Assembly: GCF_003403035.1 (NCBI RefSeq) | Contig: NZ_QURN01000008.1 | Location: 62,001-126,000 of the forward strand | Length of the DNA: 64,000 nt | Direction: 5' to 3' | Source of the DNA: Mesorhizobium denitrificans | Lineage (GTDB): Bacteria > Pseudomonadota > Alphaproteobacteria > Rhizobiales > Rhizobiaceae | Shown: positions 45,182 through 54,793 of the stretch, one piece after another | Position numbering within the stretch: the stretch's first letter is position 1 | How the letters are laid out: each line of letters opens with the position of its first letter | The notes under the pieces: generated by a model | Told to the model about the DNA's origin: nothing | Databases searched by the model: none | Seen by the model: only the letters and a program-made list of their open reading frames with translations | Made by a program: the position numbers and the translations under genes

Positions 45182-46531
45182 CTACTTCTTTGCGGCGCGT
45201 GAAAAGCGTTCGCGCAGTTCGCGTCCCTTCCCCGGCAGGTTCTTCTGCCGCGCGCGACCAAAGGCGAGCGCGTCCGGCTCCACATCTTCTGTCAGCACAC
45301 TGCCAGACGCCACATAAGCGCCGTCGCCAATCGTAATCGGCGCAACCAGCGATGAGTTGGAGCCGATGAACGCGCCCTTGCCGATATTTGTCACGAACTT
45401 GGAGAAGCCGTCATAATTGCAGGTGATCGTCCCTGCCCCGATATTCGCGCCCTCGCCGATACGCGCATCGCCGATATAGGTCAGGTGGTTCACCTTCGCG
45501 CCTGTTTCGACAACTGCCTTCTTGATCTCGACGAAATTGCCGACCTTCGCCTTTTCGTGCAGTTCCGCGCCCGGACGCAGCCGCGCATACGGCCCGACAT
45601 CGGACCCAGAGGCCACCGTCGCGCCTTCAAGATGCGAAAACGCATGGATCGTCACGTTTGAAGCAATCTTCACGCCAGGTCCGAAAAACACATTCGGTTC
45701 CACCAGCGTATCCGCGCCGATTTCCGTATCCGCCGAGAAATGAACACTTGTCGGGTCGATCAAGGTCACACCCGAAAGCATCACTGCGCGGCGTTTGCGC
45801 TGCTGCCAGATGGCTTCTGCCTCGGCAAGTTCTACGCGACTGTTCACACCCAAGGCGCTTTCGAAGCTGGCTTCAGTCGCAGCCACCTTGAGGCCAGCCG
45901 CATTCGCCAGTTCGACAATATCCGTCAGGTAGAACTCGCCCTTGGCATTCTTGTTGTCGATCTTGTCCAGCAACGCCAACGCGTGTTTTCCGGCGATCGC
46001 CATCAGCCCGCCATTGCAGAAATTAATCGCGCGCTCCGCTTCCGTGCATTCCTTGTCTTCGCGGATTGCCACCAGTGCGCCGTTCTTTTCGATCAACCGG
46101 CCATACCCCGCCGGGTTTGGTGTTCGAAAGCCAACCACGACGACCGCATTACCGTCAGCGAGCTTTTCGCGCGCGGCTTTCAGCACACCCGATTCGATCA
46201 GCGGGGTGTCGCCAAACATCACCAGCAGATCATCGTAGCCGCGGGCAATCGCCTCGCGAGCCGCTAGAACGGCGTGCGCCGTGCCCAGGCGCTCGGTCTG
46301 TACATAGGTCTTCGCGTTCTGCGCAAATCCCGCAATCGCCTTGGTGACCGTCTCGGCGCCATGCCCAACGACATAGGCGAAATCGCCAGCACCGGCCTCT
46401 TGCGCCGCGTGCGTCACATGCGCCAGCATCGGTAGCCCGGCAACCTTGTGCAGCACCTTCGGCAAGGCGCTCTTCATGCGCGTGCCCTCGCCCGCGGCGA
46501 GAATAATGGACAGGCAGCTTCGCTCAGTCAT
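45182..46531 (-). CDS. glmU: Bifunctional UDP-GlcNAc pyrophosphorylase / GlcN-1-P acetyltransferase
   Basis: Completes UDP-GlcNAc synthesis. The N-terminal uridyltransferase domain starts [21 protein letters not shown], the nucleotide-binding loop; the C-terminal left-handed beta-helix (repeats such as [16 protein letters not shown] and [18 protein letters not shown]) carries the acetyltransferase. The 449-residue length is normal. Paired with glmS downstream. Confidence 0.96.
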   Translation of the reverse strand: MTERSCLSIILAAGEGTRMKSALPKVLHKVAGLPMLAHVTHAAQEAGAGDFAYVVGHGAETVTKAIAGFAQNAKTYVQTERLGTAHAVLAAREAIARGYDDLLVMFGDTPLIESGVLKAAREKLADGNAVVVVGFRTPNPAGYGRLIEKNGALVAIREDKECTEAERAINFCNGGLMAIAGKHALALLDKIDNKNAKGEFYLTDIVELANAAGLKVAATEASFESALGVNSRVELAEAEAIWQQRKRRAVMLSGVTLIDPTSVHFSADTEIGADTLVEPNVFFGPGVKIASNVTIHAFSHLEGATVASGSDVGPYARLRPGAELHEKAKVGNFVEIKKAVVETGAKVNHLTYIGDARIGEGANIGAGTITCNYDGFSKFVTNIGKGAFIGSNSSLVAPITIGDGAYVASGSVLTEDVEPDALAFGRARQKNLPGKGRELRERFSRAAKK

Positions 46532-46585
46532 TGAGAATCCACATCGAAATCATGGGCGCTCATAGCATTCGCGCCACCTAATAAT

Positions 46586-47329
46586 CTATCCGAGCTTTTG
46601 CAGCGCCGGAAATGTCTCCAAAATCCAGTATGCGGACGCCTGCATTCCACCCGTCAAAAACAGCACGCCCGCAATCACGAGCAGACCGCCGATTGCCTTT
46701 TCCACGCGTCCGAGATGCACTCGAAAGCGCGATAGAAAGCGCATGAAGGCACCGGAGAACAGAGCCGCAATGAGGAAAGGTATACCTAGACCCAGTGAAT
46801 AAACTGCCAACAGCAGCGCTCCGTCTGCCACCGTGCCCCTGCCGCCTGCCAGCGTCAGGATCGGTCCGAGTACTGGCCCGATGCATGGCGTCCAGCCAAA
46901 CGCGAACGCCAGTCCCATCAGATAGGCTCCGACCACCGTTGCAGGTCTGGCATTTGATTGAAACCGCGCCTCGCGCGACAATAGCGGTATGCGCAGTATG
47001 CCGAGAAAATTCAGCCCCATCAGGATGATGACGATGCCTGCTGCGATTGCCAGCGGTTCCTGCCATGCGCGCAAAAACTGACCAATCGTGGTCGCGCCAG
47101 CACCCAACGCGACGAACACAGTCGTGAAGCCCAGCACGAAAGCCAGCGATGCGCCGAGCAGCGCCGCGCGCTTGGTGCTCACGACTTGCGTGCCGTCGCC
47201 TCGAAAATCTTCAACCGAAACGCCAGCCATGTAGCAGAGATATGGTGGCACCAATGGCAGCACACAGGGCGACAAAAACGAAAGTGCGCCCGCACCAAGT
47301 GCAGTGGCATAGCCTATGTCGATGGCCAT
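46586..47329 (-). CDS. CcdA-type thiol-disulfide transmembrane protein
   Basis: A 247-residue, six-span inner membrane protein that carries reducing equivalents from cytosolic thioredoxin to the periplasm for cytochrome c maturation or disulfide repair. The two conserved cysteines lie in FLSPCVLPLVPPYL (first span) and TPCIGPVLGPIL (fourth span). It lies just downstream (24 bases) of the truncated tRNA-Lys repeat, so its upstream region has been replaced by the island end. Confidence 0.9.
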   Translation of the reverse strand: MAIDIGYATALGAGALSFLSPCVLPLVPPYLCYMAGVSVEDFRGDGTQVVSTKRAALLGASLAFVLGFTTVFVALGAGATTIGQFLRAWQEPLAIAAGIVIILMGLNFLGILRIPLLSREARFQSNARPATVVGAYLMGLAFAFGWTPCIGPVLGPILTLAGGRGTVADGALLLAVYSLGLGIPFLIAALFSGAFMRFLSRFRVHLGRVEKAIGGLLVIAGVLFLTGGMQASAYWILETFPALQKLG

Positions 47330-47353
47330 CTGTTACCAAACACCTCTGGATTG

Positions 47354-47399
47354 TGGTGAGCCGGGAGGGAATCGAACCCTCGGCCACATGATTAAAAGT
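47354..47399 (-). repeat. Truncated tRNA-Lys copy, island end (attR-like)
   Basis: These 46 bases are identical to 49884-49929, the part of tRNA-Lys(TTT) from the anticodon loop to the encoded CCA, in the same orientation. Upstream of this point the two sequences diverge completely, so this is a displaced 3' tRNA fragment and not a working gene. Confidence 0.93.
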
Positions 47400-47497
47400 A
47401 AAGGGTCGCCCCTAACCGCGCCGTTCATTACACAACACCGCGTTACACAATTCTCTTTGCATTGTCTAAGGCTTGTTAGGGCCTGAAAGCTCTTGCT

Positions 47498-47611
47498 AAG
47501 AGCCACCAGAGCTTTGGCCAGTCCAAGCATCCAGGTGACATGGGCGTCATGGCCGCAGGCATGCGTAACGTCAATCTCTGAACCGTCGGCCTTGTAGCTA
47601 CCCCGATAGGG
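47498..47611 (-). pseudogene. Fragment of an M20 family amidohydrolase/peptidase
   Basis: Codons at 47611-47498 read PYRGSYKADGSEI followed by VTHACGHDAHVTWMLG, the metal-binding motif of M20 (hippurate/allantoate/carbamoylase-type) hydrolases. The homology stops soon after (about LAKALVAL) and no start or rest of the enzyme is present. It overlaps the last codons of the LysR gene in another frame, so a deletion probably joined the two. It is a decayed remnant. Confidence 0.7.
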
Positions 47612-48461
47612 CGTCAAAAACCACATTCACCAGGCGGTGCGGCAAGTCGTGTTCGGCCCAGGTGAGCCAGTTGCCGGAACGCATTGTTATCGATGGCTCG
47701 TCGAGGCGTACCAGGCGGCCTGTGGCGAAATCGTCCTCGAGCAGGCCCAGCGAACCGAGCATGATACCTTGCCCACGGAGCGCGGCCTCTCGAACCTGCA
47801 GGAAGCTGTCAAAGCGTATCTCCGATGCCCGCGGCGGCAGCTTGCCAGTTTCCATGGACCATTCGAGCCAACCCTGCCGCGGGCCGGCAAGACCGATTGC
47901 CGGCGCTTCCCGCCAGTCAGGCCATTCCGCAAGCAGAGACGGTGCCGCGACGGGCGCAAGAATTTCGGGAAACAGCAGCCGACTTTCGCGACCAGACCAA
48001 ACGCCATCGCCAAACCGTACATCAAAATCCGCATGCGCGGTGACATAGTCCGGCTCACGATAAACCGTCACAAATTTGATCGTCGTGCGCGGAACGCTCC
48101 GCCGGAGCCGCTCCAGTCTTGGCACGATCCAAAGCAGAATGGCAGAGCCCGCTGCGGCAATCGTAATGCGGCGTCGGTCCGCGCCGAAGACGTCCGTTGT
48201 TGCGCGTGCTAGGGCCGAGAGCGATGCCTGCACGTGAGGCAGATAGGCCTCGCCCGCCAATGTAAGGGTTACTCCGCGCGGCAGTCGCTCGAAGAGCTTC
48301 GTGCCCAACTGCGATTCCAGAAGTCGAATTCTCTGGCTCACCGCCGCCTGTGTGAGGTTCAACTCCGCGGCAGCAGCCGTGAAATTGGCAAGGCGTGCCG
48401 CGGCCTCGAACACACGCAGCCACTCGAGTGGCGGAAGCTTGCTGAAGTCAAAAACAGCCAT
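47598..48461 (-). CDS. LysR family regulator, GcvA-like
   Basis: A 287-residue LysR protein: winged-helix start (LEWLRVFEAAARLANFTAAA, then LTQAAVSQRIRLLESQLG) and a C-terminal ligand-binding domain. The N-terminal wording is of the GcvA subgroup. It is divergent from the AllA-like gene 268 bases away and probably regulates it. The last residues (RLVNVVFDALSG) run into the M20 fragment, so the C-terminus may have been changed by the same deletion, although the length is still normal. Confidence 0.85.
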   Translation of the reverse strand: MAVFDFSKLPPLEWLRVFEAAARLANFTAAAAELNLTQAAVSQRIRLLESQLGTKLFERLPRGVTLTLAGEAYLPHVQASLSALARATTDVFGADRRRITIAAAGSAILLWIVPRLERLRRSVPRTTIKFVTVYREPDYVTAHADFDVRFGDGVWSGRESRLLFPEILAPVAAPSLLAEWPDWREAPAIGLAGPRQGWLEWSMETGKLPPRASEIRFDSFLQVREAALRGQGIMLGSLGLLEDDFATGRLVRLDEPSITMRSGNWLTWAEHDLPHRLVNVVFDALSG

Positions 48462-48729
48462 AACCGAAACGATGCCATCCCCTCAAAAATACATTATGTC
48501 AATTATGGGAAATCTCTGCCAATCATTTGTTTCGACACCGTCAGGTTTCGTCATGCCCGATTGCACCTCTATCTGGATGCGCTAAGCGCGCATTGCGTCT
48601 GGAGCGAAGTTCTCGATGAATATTGCGAGATTTTCGAAACCCGGATCACACCATTCCATCTCTCGCGGTCAGCCTCCGCCTGCACTCGGCGGATCGGTTT
48701 GTCACGCCCATTACTGAAAGGAAAACCTC

Positions 48730-49389
48730 ATGCAACCTGCCCCGGTCTACAAATTTGACCCCTCGGAAAAGCCATCGCTGCCCGTCGTCGAGGCACCGGT
48801 CATCGTCGCGACCAACGAAACGCTGAAAGGCTACGGCTGCCTGGTCGAGGATCCTGACAATTTCGATATCGAAATTGTTCGCTGGCCGGTCCAGGGCTGG
48901 CGGCCGATCGATGCCGGTACCGGCGATGAAGGTGGATACGTCGAAGGGGAGTTCCGCTGCGAATGGAAAGGCGATGTGCTCTACGGCGTCAACGAGGCCG
49001 TTAACGGCGACTACGTGCTTGGCTGGACCGCCGATCCGCAGCAGGCATCGACAACCGAGCAGACCCGCCCGCGCGATCGTGTTCTCCTTTGGCACATGAA
49101 CTATCACCCGGATGGCGGTCAGTTCTTCTTCCCGATCGAAAAGAAGCCGTTCATCGTACCTGCTGCCCTTCCGGGTGATGATCTTAAGCCCGAGAACATC
49201 GTCGTCTTTTGGTCCGATGGTTCGAAAGGCATCTACATCCACCCGGGCATCTGGCACGAAGGCGTGTTTCCCGTCACTGACAGCCAGAGCTTCCGTGATC
49301 GCCAGGGCCGCGTTCATGCCCGTGTCAGCTGCGATTTCGGCCAGGAATTCGGCGTCTACGTTGCTGCGCCGCTGAACCCAAAAGCCTGA
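48730..49389 (+). CDS. Ureidoglycolate lyase family protein (AllA-like)
   Basis: A 219-residue protein with the C-terminal signature of ureidoglycolate lyase (PF04115 type): SKGIYIHPGIWHEGVFPV and GRVHARVSCDFGQEFGVY, with two His for metal. AllA splits ureidoglycolate into glyoxylate and urea in purine catabolism. It is longer than E. coli AllA at the N-terminus. The start is ATG 48730 with AAGGAAA at a good distance. Divergent LysR and the M20 fragment (M20 enzymes include allantoate hydrolases) suggest a former purine- or amide-degradation cassette; the exact substrate is unproven. Confidence 0.8.
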   Translation: MQPAPVYKFDPSEKPSLPVVEAPVIVATNETLKGYGCLVEDPDNFDIEIVRWPVQGWRPIDAGTGDEGGYVEGEFRCEWKGDVLYGVNEAVNGDYVLGWTADPQQASTTEQTRPRDRVLLWHMNYHPDGGQFFFPIEKKPFIVPAALPGDDLKPENIVVFWSDGSKGIYIHPGIWHEGVFPVTDSQSFRDRQGRVHARVSCDFGQEFGVYVAAPLNPKA

Positions 49390-49883
49390 AACGCAGCTAG
49401 CAATCTGATCCGCGTCGCGACCTGAACGGTCGCGGCGGAAGGCGACGCGATGGAGAAACTTACGACGAATGCACGGCATCCATTCGAGTCGAGCTGCCGT
49501 GGTCTCCTGAAAGGAGTCGCCGCAGCTGGTATTGCCTGTCATCAAGACATTATGCTCCGCTGAATGCTTCAATTAGCGGAGTGTCGGCCTCACTGATTGC
49601 TTGATGCTATCCAGCGCGCTTGCGGTGTTGCGTGCGCCGGTATTCATTTCTCGTTGTTCGACAATGGCAGCAGCTTTGCCAAGACTCCAGCTCATCTCTG
49701 ACCTTTCGGCGCGGCCAGTTCTTAGCGGGGTTCCGACCCGATATCGGCCAGACCGGCCGATTTGCCATCGCCGTACACGCGGCCAACGTCCATAAAGCGC
49801 GGAGCCGATCCTCAGCGCTATTCTTGGCCGAAAACTCCGCCCCAAAAGCGTCTCTGAAAAATGCTTTATGCGTTTGATTTCTT
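49390..49883. other. Noncoding end of the island
   Basis: No convincing gene. Three perfect hairpins follow each other: CGCGACC/GGTCGCG at 49416-49434 (27 bases after the AllA-like stop, possible terminator without T-run), CTCCT/AGGAG at 49504-49516, and CTCCGCT/AGCGGAG at 49555-49581. A minus-strand frame ending near 49573 begins MSWSLGKAAAIVEQ but has no known relative that I can name. Confidence 0.5.
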
Positions 49884-49958
49884 TGGTGAGCCGGGAGGGA
49901 ATCGAACCCTCGGCCACATGATTAAAAGTCACGTGCTCTACCGCTGAGCTACCGGCCC
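49884..49958 (-). tRNA. tRNA-Lys (anticodon TTT)
   Basis: A complete 75-base cloverleaf on the minus strand: acceptor GGGCCGG/CCGGCTC (one G-U pair), anticodon TTT in the loop CTTTTAA, T-loop GTTCGATTC and encoded CCA. Its 3' 46 bases form the island repeat. Confidence 0.96.
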
Positions 49959-50094
49959 CAAAAGTGGGCGGAACATAGGGACAGCCGTCTCCACGGTCAA
50001 CCGGAAAATCCCACTCTCCCGCACCTTTCGCAAAGAGCGGAAATCACTATTCAATTATCCTTATAAGCAATTCAAATCGCTGAGTTTTTCCATT

Positions 50095-51588
50095 CTACGC
50101 GGATAGCGTCCGGCGCACCGCATCGTGCCAGCCCTTAATTTTCGCGCGGCGAATCTTCTCATCCATCAGAGGCTCGAACCGCCTGTCCAGCGCCCAGCGC
50201 TTGCTGAAATCCCGCGCCTTTGGCCACACACCGGCCTTGGAACCTGCCAGCCATGCAGCACCGAGCGCCGTCGTTTCCAGCACTGTCGGACGATCCACCG
50301 GCGCGTCGAGAATGTCCGCAAGGCATTGCATCGTCCAGTCGGATGCGACCATGCCGCCGTCCACGCGCAGCACGGTCTTGCGCCCACCATGGCCCCTCCA
50401 ATCCTTCTTCATCGCGTCGAGAAGATCGCGCGTCTGGAAGGCGACCGACTCGAGTGCCGCCTTGGCAAACTCCGCCGGACCGGAATTGCGCGTCAGCCCG
50501 AAAATTGCGCCCCGCGCGTCCGCGTCCCAGTGCGGCGCACCAAGCCCGACAAAGGCCGGAACCAGATATACATTCTGCGACGGGTCTGCCTGTGCCGCCA
50601 GTTCTCCGCTTTTCGCAGCATGGCTGATCATTTTCGCGCCGTCGCGCAGCCATTGCACGGCAGCGCCCGCGATAAAGATCGAGCCTTCCAACGCGTAGGT
50701 TGTCTTGCCGCCAAGGCGATACGCAATCGTCGTCAGCAGGCGATTCTTCGAGCGCACCATATCCGCGCCGGTATTGAGAATCGCGAAGCAGCCGGTGCCA
50801 TAGGTCGATTTCATCATGCCCGGCTCAAAACACGCCTGCCCTATCGTCGCCGCCTGCTGATCCCCGGCAACACCGAGAATCGGAATCTCGCTACCGAAAA
50901 GCGACTTCTCTGTTTTTCCGAAATCCGCAGCGCAGTCTTTCACCTGCGCGAGCAACCCCGCTGGAACCCGCAACAGTTTCAGCAGTTCGTCGTCCCATTT
51001 GTTCTCTGCAATATTGAATAGAAGCGTGCGCGATGCATTGGTCGCATCCGTCGCGTGAACCTTGCCGCCGGTCAGCCGCCAGATCAAAAATGTATCGATA
51101 GTCCCGGCCAGCAATTCGCCTGCTTCGGCGCGTTTGCGCGCACCCTTCACATTGTCGAGTATCCACGCGATCTTTGTGCCCGAAAAATATGGGTCGAGCA
51201 GCAAGCCAGTCTTGCGCGTAAAGGTCGGTTCTTTACCGGCCTTTTTGAGTTTCTGGCACAGCGGCGCTGTGCGTCGGTCCTGCCACACAATCGCGTTGTG
51301 GATCGCCTTGCCCGTCACCTTGTCCCAGATCACCACGGTTTCGCGCTGATTGGTGATGCCGATTGCGGCGATATCCTGGGCCGTCAGACCGGCCTTCTTG
51401 ATCGCCGCTTTGCATGTCGCGACCACAGTTGCCCAAATCTCTTCCGGGTCGTGCTCCACCCAGCCCGATGCCGGATAGTGCTGGGTAAATTCCTGCTGGC
51501 CAGTGGCTGCAATCTTCATGTCGCCGTCGAAAACGATGGCGCGGGACGACGTCGTGCCCTGATCTATGGCAAGAATGTTTGATGTCAT
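50095..51588 (-). CDS. glpK: Glycerol kinase
   Basis: Phosphorylates glycerol to sn-glycerol-3-phosphate. FGGY fold: the N-terminus [20 protein letters not shown] is the phosphate loop, [14 protein letters not shown] and VWQDRRTAP the substrate site, and [22 protein letters not shown] the ADP-binding end. At 497 residues it is normal. It is the last gene of the glp cluster, separated from glpV by a strong hairpin, so it may get less transcript than the transporter genes. Confidence 0.96.
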   Translation of the reverse strand: MTSNILAIDQGTTSSRAIVFDGDMKIAATGQQEFTQHYPASGWVEHDPEEIWATVVATCKAAIKKAGLTAQDIAAIGITNQRETVVIWDKVTGKAIHNAIVWQDRRTAPLCQKLKKAGKEPTFTRKTGLLLDPYFSGTKIAWILDNVKGARKRAEAGELLAGTIDTFLIWRLTGGKVHATDATNASRTLLFNIAENKWDDELLKLLRVPAGLLAQVKDCAADFGKTEKSLFGSEIPILGVAGDQQAATIGQACFEPGMMKSTYGTGCFAILNTGADMVRSKNRLLTTIAYRLGGKTTYALEGSIFIAGAAVQWLRDGAKMISHAAKSGELAAQADPSQNVYLVPAFVGLGAPHWDADARGAIFGLTRNSGPAEFAKAALESVAFQTRDLLDAMKKDWRGHGGRKTVLRVDGGMVASDWTMQCLADILDAPVDRPTVLETTALGAAWLAGSKAGVWPKARDFSKRWALDRRFEPLMDEKIRRAKIKGWHDAVRRTLSA

Positions 51589-51638
51589 GAAATCAGACTT
51601 TCCCTGAAACCGGCGGGCGGATGAGGGTAGAAATAGCA

Positions 51639-51665
51639 GAAGGGGCGGCGTTGCGCCGCCCCTTC
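51639..51665 (-). terminator. Strong hairpin between glpV and glpK
   Basis: GAAGGGGCGGCG (51639-51650), loop TTG, CGCCGCCCCTTC (51654-51665): a perfect 12-bp stem that begins 10 bases past the glpV stop. The tract after it on the minus strand (TGCTATTTCT) is only partly T-rich, so it may attenuate or protect the upstream mRNA rather than end all transcripts. Confidence 0.72.
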
Positions 51666-51675
51666 ATTGGCCGAA

Positions 51676-53400
51676 TTACTTCTGCCAGCTCTTGACCAGT
51701 TCGTCATAGTTGACGGTAACCGGCTTTTCTTTCTCGTTCTCGATCTTCAACTGCGGAGCGAGGTTGCCCTTGGAAACGGCGTCCTTGTTCCAGTATTCAA
51801 GATCATGCTCTTCGGCCAGCTTCGGACCGACGTCGCCCTGAACACCTGCGCGTTCGAGACGCTCAAGCACCTTCTCCTGCTCGGCGCACAGCGAGTCCAT
51901 TGCTTCCTGCGCGGTCTTTGCGCCGGAGGATGCATCGCCAATCGCCTGCCACCAAAGCTGTGCCAGCTTCGGATAGTCAGGAACGTTGGTGCCCGTCGGC
52001 GACCACTGCAGACGCGCCGGTGAGCGGTAGAACTCGATCAGACCGCCGAGCTTCGGCGCACGATCCGTGAACGACTTGTGGTCCAGCGTCGACTGGCGGA
52101 TGAAGGTCAGGCCAACATGACTCTTCTTCACATCCACCGTCTTGGAGGTCACAAACTGCGCATAGAGCCAGGCGGCCTTGGCGCGGTCGTCGGGGGTCGA
52201 CTTCAGCAGCGTCCAGGAACCAGCGTCCTGATAGCCGAGCTTCATGCCGTCCTTCCAGTAGACGCCATGCGGCGATGGTGCAAAGCGCCATTTCGGCGTG
52301 CCGTCCGCATTCACGATCGGCAGGCCGTCCTTCACGAAGTCAGCCGTGAAGGCTGTGTAGGTGAAGATCTGCTGTGCGACTTCACCCTGTGACGGAACCG
52401 GGCCAGCTTCGGAGAAGGTCATGCCTTGTGCGGCTGCCGGAGCATATTTCTTCAGCCACTCGAGATATTTCTCGATGGAGTAGACAGATGCCGGGCCATT
52501 GGTGTCGCCGCCGCGTGCAACGCAGGAGCCGACCGGGCGGTCATGGTCGTCGACCTTGATGCCCCATTCGTCAACCGGCTTGCCGTTTGGAATGCCCTTG
52601 TCGCCATTGCCAGCCATCGAGAGCCAGGCGTCGGTGAAACGCCAGCCGAGCGAGGGGTCCTTTTTGCCATAGTCCATATGGCCGAACACCTTCTTGCCGT
52701 CGACTTCTCGACCGGTGAAGAATTCGGCAATGTCCTCATAGGCCGACCAGTTGACCGGCACGCCGAGGTCATAGCCATACTTGGCTTTGAAGTCGGCCTT
52801 GTTCTTCTCGTCGTTGAACCAGTCGTAGCGGAACCAGTAGAGGTTCGCGAACTGCTGGTCAGGCAGCTGATACATCTTGCCATCCGGCGCGGTCGTGAAC
52901 GACTTGCCGATGAAGTCATTGACGTCGAGGTTCGGATTGGTGACGTCCTTGCCTTCATTCGCCATCCAGTCGGTCAGCGAGCGTGCCTTCTGGTAGCGCC
53001 AGTGGGTGCCGATCAGGTCGGAGTCGTTGACATAGGCGTCATAGACGTTTTCGCCCGACTGCATCTGTGTCTGCAGCTTTTCGATGACGTCGCCTTCGCC
53101 GATCAGATCATGGGTGACCTTGATGCCGGTAATCGCGGTGAAGGCCGGAGCCAGCACCTTGGATTCATAATCATGCGTGGTGATGGTTTCGGAGACGACC
53201 TTGATGTCCATGCCCGCAAATGGCTTTGCCGCATCGACAAACCACTGCATTTCCGCTTCCTGTCCCGCCCGGTCGAGCGACGACATGTCTCCAATTTCCT
53301 TGTCAAGAAAGGCCTTCGCCTCGTCCATGCCGGCGAATGCATTTCCCCCGCCAAGCAAGAGAGCGAGAACGCTCGTGGATGCCAGAATATGCCGTCTCAT
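51676..53400 (-). CDS. glpV: Glycerol ABC transporter substrate-binding protein
   Basis: A 574-residue periplasmic binding protein with signal peptide (STSVLALLLGGGNAFA). It belongs to the extracellular solute-binding family 1 and fits the rhizobial GlpV group: SETITTHDYESKVL, DLIGEGDVIEKLQTQMQSG and WFRYDWFNDEKNKADF are typical of this long subgroup. It is the last gene of the transporter set, next to the permeases, and captures glycerol for import. The start is ATG 53400 with GGGAGGAC five bases before it. Confidence 0.9.
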   Translation of the reverse strand: MRRHILASTSVLALLLGGGNAFAGMDEAKAFLDKEIGDMSSLDRAGQEAEMQWFVDAAKPFAGMDIKVVSETITTHDYESKVLAPAFTAITGIKVTHDLIGEGDVIEKLQTQMQSGENVYDAYVNDSDLIGTHWRYQKARSLTDWMANEGKDVTNPNLDVNDFIGKSFTTAPDGKMYQLPDQQFANLYWFRYDWFNDEKNKADFKAKYGYDLGVPVNWSAYEDIAEFFTGREVDGKKVFGHMDYGKKDPSLGWRFTDAWLSMAGNGDKGIPNGKPVDEWGIKVDDHDRPVGSCVARGGDTNGPASVYSIEKYLEWLKKYAPAAAQGMTFSEAGPVPSQGEVAQQIFTYTAFTADFVKDGLPIVNADGTPKWRFAPSPHGVYWKDGMKLGYQDAGSWTLLKSTPDDRAKAAWLYAQFVTSKTVDVKKSHVGLTFIRQSTLDHKSFTDRAPKLGGLIEFYRSPARLQWSPTGTNVPDYPKLAQLWWQAIGDASSGAKTAQEAMDSLCAEQEKVLERLERAGVQGDVGPKLAEEHDLEYWNKDAVSKGNLAPQLKIENEKEKPVTVNYDELVKSWQK

Positions 53401-53472
53401 ATTGTCCTCCCTTAGGATCCTCAGTTTTCGGCGGCGCCGCGGGCTTGCGGCGATGCCGGTACTAATCGCGCT

Positions 53473-53877
53473 CTACACGAACCGAAATACGCCGATGGCG
53501 TACACGACCGAGAGAGCGAGAGCCCACCATAGGTTGGGTCCCACCAGACCCAGCCAGGCAAGATTGATGAATGCGCTGCCGAGCAACGACAGGAACAGCC
53601 GGTCGCCGCGCGTTGTTTCAAAGCGCAAAATACCTACGCGCGGATCGCCTCCCGGCGACAAATATTCCCACACCGCCATCAGGGTCAGCAGCACGAAAAT
53701 AACCAGAAAGAAGAGCGCAGTCGGGAAGGTCCAGGCCATCCAGCCGCCCGGAACCAGCGGCGCGAACCAGTCCTTCGCGCCGTCTTTCAATGGCACCTTC
53801 ATGACCAGCGCCACCGCGCCAAGCGCTTCCAGCCCCAGTATTCCACCCAGCAGATAAGGCACGCGTGACGTTGCCAT
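53473..53877 (-). CDS. glpU: Small membrane protein of the glycerol transporter cluster (GlpU-like, DUF2160)
   Basis: A 134-residue protein with four hydrophobic segments (for example PYLLGGILGLEALGAVALVM, WMAWTFPTALFFLVIFVLL). In rhizobia such a DUF2160 protein is always encoded between the permeases and the binding protein of the glycerol transporter and is called GlpU; its function is unknown. It starts three bases after the glpQ stop. Confidence 0.82.
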   Translation of the reverse strand: MATSRVPYLLGGILGLEALGAVALVMKVPLKDGAKDWFAPLVPGGWMAWTFPTALFFLVIFVLLTLMAVWEYLSPGGDPRVGILRFETTRGDRLFLSLLGSAFINLAWLGLVGPNLWWALALSVVYAIGVFRFV

Positions 53878-53880
53878 TGC

Positions 53881-54789
<909 letters not shown>

Positions 54790-54793
54790 CTTA

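Larger units (their letters stand above)
47354..49929. mobile_element. Small tRNA-Lys-integrated genomic island, integrase lost
   Basis: Direct repeats of 46 bp (47354-47399 and 49884-49929) bracket about 2.5 kb. One repeat is the 3' part of an intact tRNA-Lys, the other a displaced fragment, which is the usual trace of site-specific integration into a tRNA gene. Inside are an M20 hydrolase fragment, a LysR regulator and an AllA-like gene plus about 490 noncoding bases. There is no integrase, so the element is probably a remnant and can no longer move by itself. Confidence 0.78.

Noticed and set aside
49573-49932. Minus-strand frame running through tRNA-Lys into the island end
   Set aside because: The first part is tRNA sequence and the rest has no recognisable similarity; a short internal stretch from MSWSLGK looks protein-like but cannot be supported.
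52426-53415. Long plus-strand frame opposite glpV, and similar ones opposite glpS, gatA and lon
   Set aside because: They mirror real genes in codon position and show no recognisable family.
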